The position numbers were made by a program, and so were the translations under genes. 64,000 bases of DNA. It comes from Protopterus annectens (lineage: Eukaryota; Chordata; Ceratodontiformes; Protopteridae). Where the stretch lies: contig NC_056732.1 in the NCBI RefSeq assembly GCF_019279795.1, positions 176,546,825 through 176,610,824 of the forward strand, in the 5' to 3' direction. The first letter of the stretch is position 1, and each line of letters begins with the position of its first letter. Below are positions 56,226 through 64,000 of this stretch, piece by piece. The notes below the pieces were generated by a model, which saw nothing but the letters and a program-made list of their open reading frames with translations, was not told the DNA's origin and searched no databases.

Positions 56226-56775
56226 TATTTTGCATGTCCTGTTTATCTTGCCTTTAATTGTGGAAATATCCAGTAACCAGAAAATCCTGCTGGTTAAGTC
56301 TGTATCTCCTTACCTACTTAAATAAAAACTTTAGTGATATGCTGCCTAACTCTTGCCCTAATCTCATTCTTAACAACACTGTACTGACTATTCAATGTCT
56401 GGTGAGTAACTAAAACTGACCACATATAGTTAGAAGTATTCGGAATAAAACATCAGAGGCTGAAACATGATTCACCTATATAAGTAATATATAGTTGCTG
56501 TCACACAGGTTTGCCTAAAACCTGAGAATTCAGATAGTGAGCCTTTATGGCTGGCTATATAGTGTGTAAAAAAGGCAGATGCAAAAGATGGCAGGACATG
56601 AGGCTATCTCCGTTAGCTGACTCCTCCTTCCAGGTTAGATACAACCCTAACCTTAAGGAGGAAATACTGGTAGCCATCACTGATGTTGTAGCAACAAACA
56701 GTTGAAACTTTGTTATACTCGTCATCAGGCAGAATTAGCTTCAAGCCTCCTTATTCACTGGAATGGCTATTCAAT
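56226..56775. other. Unassigned region
   Basis: No recognised feature. Confidence 0.35.
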
Positions 56776-57716
56776 ATTATACCATGCGAACATCGCAAAC
56801 CCGACAAACGTGCATGCTGATTGGCTAATCCAACCAGCGTGCACATAGTAAATCCTACAAGAAACAACGCAAAAAGTCCGGTCGCTAAATATCATGCAGC
56901 GACAGCAAATAAACAGTAAAGTAAAGTAAATCTAATACCCAAAACACACAACAATTTAAGGAAAACACAGAAAACTAACCAATTTCCATACTACACTCCT
57001 CATTCCCTCACCTCGAACACTAAAAAAATAAAAAGTCATGCAGTCGCAAATACATCACACACACAACTTAAAGTAAGAAGGTGTCGTTGGATTATTTGGA
57101 TTATTTGCAGCAGTTTGGTGCACTTTTGGATTTTCTGTTTTTCTCACATCACACACACACACTACATAACCACCACTTATAACACAATAAAACCAAGCAT
57201 TCTCATAAAACCATTCACTTACCTATATTCCCTACAATACCTATACACAGACAACTCCAAAAATGTACATACTAAAAACACACCACACATCCCTCGCAAA
57301 GTCAAAAACACACACCATACTGAACGTCCACATCAGCATACATCTAATAAAAGCGCATACAACATCACCATCTAGTGACCAAATAGTAAAAGTACATATT
57401 TTAAAAAATTAATACAAATTAAAACTACACCACATTTCAACATACCTATAACTACTAAAACATAACTACACGTTATAAACTTCTACACTGCTTAAACTAT
57501 ATTATACCAAGCACCACCTAGCCCTTTCCTAACATTTCCTGAAAAACTAAAAAATAACATGTATTTAAATTAAAACAGAAATAAACAATAAACACAAACT
57601 GAAAGTGTGGACTATTTTATCTCACAAAAAGTGGAAGAATACAAAAAAAAGCAAACAAAAACATAAATAACAACAATACAAACATAATACAAAACAAACT
57701 AACACCATGGTATAAT
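56776..57716. other. Possible element bounded by 11-bp inverted repeat
   Basis: ATTATACCATG at 56776-56786 is inverted at 57706-57716 (CATGGTATAAT). The interior is A/C-rich on this strand with no coding motif and contains a hairpin-like GCATGCTGATTGGCTAATCC. The inverted repeat could be chance. A CACCATCTAGTGACC word near 57365 resembles the CTCF-like word in the L2 5' region. Confidence 0.3.
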
Positions 57717-57829
57717 AGCAATAACCCACTTCTGGGTGTGGGTAATGCTGGATTTACCCACGGTTGTCTTTGTTTGGTCCCGAGGGCGTAAATCCAGCAT
57801 TACCCACACCCAGGCGTGGGTTATTGCTA
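57716..57829. mobile_element. Near-perfect palindromic MITE, 114 bp
   Basis: Arms of about 40 bp: TAGCAATAACCCACTTCTGG at the left, and GTGGGTTATTGCTA closing at the right, with TGGGTGTGGGTAATGCTGGATTTAC inverted between. A spacer of about 30 bp centres on GTTGTCTTTGTTTGGTCCCG. The TA at each end could be a Tc1/mariner-type target duplication, but other classes are possible. Confidence 0.85.
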
Positions 57830-58216
57830 AAATCTTCAATATGAGCTAGTCATAACAGGAAATTTCATGATCATCTGGGAAGATGTACTAATCTCAGAAA
57901 ACAAAAGAGGTATGATAGGGAGGAGGGTTTGCTGGCTTATAACGTAATCCTTACCAAATTTGCAGCTGTTGCAATCATACTTGACAGCCAATGTGTGACC
58001 AGTTTGCAATCTTTGTAATACTAGCTTTATCCTAACATAACTCATTACACTAATTTCTTTCCATGCAATAGTATGTAACATATCTTTCCCCAAAAGTGGA
58101 AAAATAATTAATGGCTATTAAATGGAATGCCCTGAACATGCTTTTTACATTTAATGAGTATATGGACCTCTTCAGCCCAATATTTCAAACACCACCAGAT
58201 GAAAGTTAGTGGACTC
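57830..58216. other. Unassigned region
   Basis: No recognised feature. Confidence 0.35.
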
Positions 58217-59260
58217 GTGGATTCTTATAAGTGTTGTCAATGACCTGATGACAAGAGACCAGAAGCTCTACACAGTGATGGTCCTCCTGGATGTCTCTGC
58301 TGAGTTTGACACTGTGGACCATGGCATCTTAATACACCAGCTTTGATCTTACTGTGGATTTTCTGCTACAGTTTTATTCTGGTTCATTTCTTGTCTGTCT
58401 AACCATGCACAAAGAGTCTGTTCTGGAGTTGTTTTTTCAGCTGTTTACAATCTTTACTGCGGAATTCCATAAGGTTCTATTTTAAGTCTACTATTGTTCA
58501 CTGTGTATGTGCTTCCTCTTGGAGATCTACTTAGTGAGAAGGGTTAAGCATACCATAGTTACTCAGATGATAATCAAATCTATTTCTCCTTTCCAAGAAG
58601 ACATGTCCTGTTTTTATTCCCTGGCTGCTGATCTCAAAGCTATTCACATTTGTCTCTCCAAGGATCAATTAAAATTGAACACCATTAAGACTGAGGCCTT
58701 GGTAGTTCATGCAGCTCTGGGAGATTTCTCTGTCATAACTCTGCCTAATTATATTATGTATAGCACTGATAAGTAGGAATCTGTTTGTAAGCTGAGGAAC
58801 CTTGGCATTATCCCTGACTCATGGCTTGACACTTTGGGACCAGATGTCAGCTATGGGGAAGTTATCTTATTTCCATCTTAGAAATATTGCTAGGATCAAG
58901 CACCTAATTTGTCAAACAGATCTCTCAACCGGGGTTCATGCTCTGGTCTCTTCCAGATTTGACTACTGCAATTCCCTGTACCTGGGACTACCTAAAATTG
59001 AACCTGACTGGTTAAATCTGGTGCAGAATTCTGTAGCCAGATTCCTTACTGGTATGTCTCATTACCAACATATTATGTCTCTTCTGTGCAGCCTGCATTA
59101 GCTCCTTGTCTGGCTTAAGACCATCTTTAAGATTCTGGTATTAGGGTATGTATCCATTCATGACCTGGCTCCTTGCTCTCTGGAGGAGCTTACTGTGCCT
59201 TCCTGCCCCTGTGACAGGAACTTAGGCCTGCACCAGCTAACATACCTGCTGTTGGGTCAT
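58217..59260 (+). pseudogene. L2-type LINE RT fragment (copy C)
   Basis: Forward frames give VVNDLMTRDQKLYTVMVLLD, VSAEFDTVDHGILIHQL (motif A), WFISCLSNHAQRV, a CGIP.GSIL block (motif B), YVLPLGDLL, and YSDDNQIY with YSDD at 58560-58571 (both Asp kept). LSKDQLKLNTIKTEALV, LIPDSWLDTLG-type remnants, VSSRFDYCNSLYLGLPK, LVQNSVARFLTG and ILVLGYVSIHDLAP follow. This is the L2 form common in fishes and unlike copies A and B. 5' truncated and without a recognisable 3' end. Confidence 0.85.
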
Positions 59261-59265
59261 CAGTA

Positions 59266-59640
59266 GTGGCCAGGCCAGACTTTCTTCAGGGAGATGAAGA
59301 TCATCCTGTGGAAAGTGACCTACAGGGCTCATTGGTGGCCTCCATAGTGATCATTCAGGTGGTGGCAGATGATTGTCCACTGGTACTGGCTTGGATGAGT
59401 CCCCCTGAGTCACTTGACAACATGGTATGGTTGGTAGTTGCAAGCAAGGTATGCACAGAGCTGGCCATCCACATTGTGATCCTGGTTGATAAAGTCAAAT
59501 GGTCATCAAGCCCCATCCATCTAGCCTTTATGAATAGGGCCTGTCCATGGTGTCATCTGGTGGGGGGTGTCATCTGGTGGGGGGTTTCCTCTGGGCATTG
59601 TAGGCAGACCCTTGGTGCCCCTGCCTATGTTCCATCATGA
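59266..59640 (+). other. Unrecognised open stretch after L2 copy C
   Basis: A 124-codon open frame (MARPDFLQGDEDHPVESDLQ to AYVPS) following directly on the LINE. Its GG-rich composition and the duplicated GGTGTCATCTGGTGGGGGGT near 59550-59585 do not resemble any domain I know. It may be the 3' UTR of another element or chance. Confidence 0.25.
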
Positions 59641-61297
59641 TATTCCACTTCCTTAAGCAACATGCCTAATACCCTATTGTAATCCAGTCCTCCCCATCAT
59701 TACTCATACACCCTCTGTCCGTCTCTACTGTTGCCTCCCCTCTTTGTGTCCATACCCCCATCTGTCTCTATCTGCATTTTATGTTTGCTGTTTCCCTGCC
59801 CCATTACCTTCCCTAATCGCTCCTCATCCCCTCCTTGCTACTATCACCCCCCTACCCTTCTTCTGAAGACATGGAAGATGGGCACCTGTCCTAGAAAAAA
59901 AATCTCTTTCTCCCCTCACCCATCTTCCATTGTTATCCTTATGTGTGTTCCTCTGCTTACTCCTTCCCATTTCTGGCTGTCCTATTTTCACCTTTCCTTC
60001 TCATTTATATTAGAAATGAAGTTTGCACTTTGCTGTGCTACCCTCTACAGCCTATTCACATTGCTCATGTTGCAGCTATGAAGCACTTCGCTGCACATCT
60101 GAAAGTGCATTGGGCATGCCTCATCACTGTGCCACTCACATTGGTCATGACTGCCCATAGTACAGCCAATTCAGTTGCAAATTTGCTGCCGTTACCATGG
60201 TTGTGATAATTTACTATGACGTCTCAATATCCACAAAGCAATGGGTAAGTGGAATAGTCTATACTGTTAAAAATCTTACAAGAAGGTGCAACAGTTCAGT
60301 CAGTTTGGATTTCCTTCTTGCACTTCTGAAGTACAAGCATACATAACTGCAATCAGTATGATTTTCACATGCACAGCTGTTGATAGTTTAAACCTTAGCT
60401 GCCTAGCAGATACTCAGCTACGGGTCTGGTGCCTGAAAACAAGGAAAATGCAATTGAACTGGTGAAACGAAGGTAACACAAACAGAAATAGTATTATGGC
60501 AGATATCTAAGAATCTTTTGGGTTGCAAAATAGGGAAAGAAGGACAGTGAATGTGGATTTTTTTCCTTCCACAGAAAAGCAATGTGTCTGCCATTGTGAT
60601 TGGTCCAACAGAATAACCTAGGGCATATCGTTTTTGAGGTCCAGATATGCAAGTACAGGAGAAAAAGAATACATTTAATTAAACAATTAAGCCTGGTAGA
60701 AGTCCCGTTTTCTACTTATCATAATACTGGTGCGTTACCTACAGGATCTGAGCTAGAGAGATCACAATCACTATCTCTGAGTCATAATGTTTCCTTTGGT
60801 GGTAATTCAGCTTACTGTTGAGACTTAGACAATCAGAAACTAAAACTGATCATGCTAAGACTAATACAGATTTAGATCAATTCATTGTAAATAAATACTT
60901 GAGATATAGAAGACTGATCAAGAAACCAGTATAATGCAGTCAATGCACATAGTTTACAGACTTTTTGCATGCATTTTGAATTAATCCATTGCAAAATAAT
61001 GATTCTGTTTTGTTGTATCTGTGTATATCATGTGACATGCATTGCATAGCAACAGTAAAGTGTAAATATTTGAACTCATTGCAAGTAATTATTTCTATAA
61101 ATAATGTTATCTTTTTTTAAGTAAATAAGATTTATCGTGCAGTCATATGATACTGTGATAGCTGTATCATTAAGGGGTGTCTCCATTACTTGTGTTAGTA
61201 TGTGATGTGACTTCATCAGTGCAGTTCATTAAAAGTTATTTTTGAATACACATTGTGTCTAATTCCTCTTTACTCATTCACTTTGAATATCTCACCC
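59641..61297. other. Unassigned region
   Basis: Pyrimidine-rich to about 60010, then AT-rich. No motif recognised. Confidence 0.35.
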
Positions 61298-62910
<1,613 letters not shown>

Positions 62911-63180
62911 GGATTCACTAATCTTCTGTGTAAGACTAGATTAGTCTTACACGGAAGTGCCAGTCTAAGAGTATGACGGCAGCGTGCCATGCATATTAAT
63001 GAGGGCGTGCTGCCTCAACTCTAAAGCTTACACGGAGCATGGACGAGTGTAGGGGGTGTGTCGGACTGCCGAGCAGTCCAAATATCCACGCCCCTGCAAT
63101 GAAGAAACTCGAGAAATGTCGACTTACATGAGCGAGTCCGCTCACATGTGTACATTGTAACACTACACTCCCCCATATGT
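62911..63180. repeat. Cluster of short palindromes
   Basis: A perfect palindrome with 3-bp loop, GTGTAAGACTA-GAT-TAGTCTTACAC (62928-62952), the hairpin GGACTGCCGAGCAGTCC (63064-63080), and ACATGAGCGAGTCCGCTCACATGT (63127-63150) lie within 270 bp. CpG content is higher than around it. Probably a non-autonomous DNA transposon; ends not defined. Confidence 0.5.
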
Positions 63181-63346
63181 TAAACCACGTACAAATGTAA
63201 AAATTAAAAGAATTTATTTTTTTGTTTTATTTCCGATATAGCTGCCCGTATTTGCACGTGTTTGCACGGGTTTGCCCATTGCTTAGCTACAGTTAGCAGC
63301 TTAAACACCGAAGAGGATAATAAGAAAAATATATGCAAATCAAGCA

Positions 63347-63425
63347 AAATAGCGATAGCGTAGTGGTTAGAACCTTTGCACAAAGAGGAGGCATTCCCAG
63401 TTCGAGTCCCACTACTGCACGTTCC
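63347..63425 (+). mobile_element. tRNA-derived SINE head
   Basis: AGCGTAGTGGTTAGAACC (D-arm and A-box) and CCAGTTCGAGTCCCACTAC (B-box) are spaced about 50 bp apart as in a tRNA. The T-stem does not pair (CCCAG against CCCAC), so it is not a functional tRNA gene. An AT-rich body follows. Probably a SINE; family not known. Confidence 0.65.
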
Positions 63426-63830
63426 ATTTTCTGTTGAAAATCTGTATACAAAAATATTTCCTGACATTTGTTATGTATAAGTTTTGTAAAAAGCATTGAA
63501 ATGTTAAATGTAGTAGTGAACGAATTATATACATATGAAGATGAAATGGTTATGCATTCTGAGGCATGACTACCTTATTTTAAGTAATATAAAGTACTGC
63601 TAAGCACATTTTGCCAGTATTGAGCATATTTAAATTAAATTTCTCATAGCTGTGCACTGCATTAACTAGCGCAATGTCTTTGCGTGTAGCTGCACACCGT
63701 GCCAACCAGCACAACCACAACTTATTTCTGTGTAACTACGCACCGCGCTAACCAGCGCAACGTTGAGTAACGTCGAGCAATGTTGGGCAAAGTCGGGCAA
63801 AGGTGAGCAAAGTCGGCTAAACACAGCCAC
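63426..63830. other. Unassigned region
   Basis: Contains a local repeat of GTTGxGCAA-like words (63766-63815: CGTCGAGCAA, TGTTGGGCAA, AGTCGGGCAA, GGTGAGCAA), about ten bp per unit. Confidence 0.4.
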
Positions 63831-63834
63831 ACCT

Positions 63835-63957
63835 CCTTTACTGTACCTTAACCAGTCAGGTCTGCCCAGTAGGAAAATAAAAATAAGTGACAGGGCTCGA
63901 ACTCAGGATACTGTGCATTATAGTCACAGTACTGAACCACTAAGCCATGACAGCATT
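63835..63957 (-). mobile_element. tRNA-derived SINE head, reverse
   Basis: The reverse strand reads GTCATGGCTTAGTGGTTCAG (A-box region) and CTGAGTTCGAGCCCTGTC (B-box), correctly spaced, then a body with CAGACCTGACTGG. The anticodon-arm region is degenerate, so this is a SINE and not a tRNA. It lies at the window end. Confidence 0.7.
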
Positions 63958-64000
63958 TCATAACCATGGACTTTCAACAGACACATATCTATCAAAGAAA

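Noticed and set aside
59731..60206. Host membrane protein gene
   Set aside because: Hydrophobic frames come from a pyrimidine-rich stretch; no splice-site or domain support.
63347..63425. Functional tRNA gene
   Set aside because: A- and B-box are present but the T-stem does not pair and the anticodon arm is not formed.
63835..63957. Functional tRNA gene on the reverse strand
   Set aside because: Boxes are present but stems are broken; a SINE body follows.

Overview
This window looks like intergenic or intronic DNA from a large, repeat-rich vertebrate genome. It has AT-rich spacers, long (TA)n, (CA)n and (GAGT)n microsatellites, and transposons in every kilobase-scale block. I found no convincing host exon, tRNA or rRNA gene, CRISPR array or bacterial-type operon. 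The mix is CR1 LINEs with an esterase-type ORF1, two kinds of L2 LINE, a tyrosine-recombinase (DIRS-like) retrotransposon, a Ty3/gypsy remnant, V-SINEs, a MIR-like CORE-SINE, other tRNA-derived SINEs and palindromic DNA transposons. This suggests a non-teleost fish or an amphibian-grade genome. A lungfish is the best guess, because V-SINEs are known from lungfish and zebrafish, but this is inference and not proof.

Layout. 1-5.03 kb is a CR1 LINE whose 5' part lies inverted at the window start. It was later broken by an L2 3' end and by a 2.3-kb insert carrying two head-to-head V-SINEs. 5.4-6.4 kb holds (TA)n tracts and a third V-SINE. 7.3-9.8 kb is a decayed gypsy element interrupted by a tRNA-derived SINE. 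10.7-11.6 kb may be a LINE ORF1 fossil. 13.1-19.3 kb is a reverse-strand DIRS-like element in the order gag, RT, RNase H, recombinase. 19.4-22.0 kb is a second, reverse-strand CR1. 22-27.2 kb holds microsatellites, SINE-like repeats, a LINE endonuclease fossil and a minisatellite. 27.7-30.8 kb is a reverse-strand L2, 31.5-32.9 kb a LINE RT fossil, and 34.3-35.0 kb a terminal-inverted-repeat transposon carrying telomere-like arrays. 35.4-39.7 kb is a longer reverse-strand L2 with a 2A-like motif. 40.1-40.6 kb is a 161-bp tandem repeat.

The most structured part is 41.1-55.0 kb. A decayed tandem array, many of whose units carry a 17-mer nearly identical to the 5' end of 18S rRNA, is interrupted by one full-length CR1 (43.03-54.72 kb). 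A second full-length CR1 (45.56-52.13 kb) sits inside the endonuclease gene of the first. A telomere-like TIR element, a tRNA-derived SINE whose tail resembles the CR1 tail, an L2 3' end and a 178-bp hAT-type MITE are further insertions. 55.9-63.96 kb carries a CR1 3' fragment, palindromic elements, an L2 RT fragment, microsatellites and two tRNA-derived SINE heads.

All coding regions listed are transposon genes, and all are broken by frameshifts or stops. The best preserved is the inner CR1, whose RT has lost one catalytic aspartate. Nothing here forms a cellular pathway. The relationships between genes are those of transposons nesting in one another and of SINEs apparently borrowing the 3' tail of a LINE.
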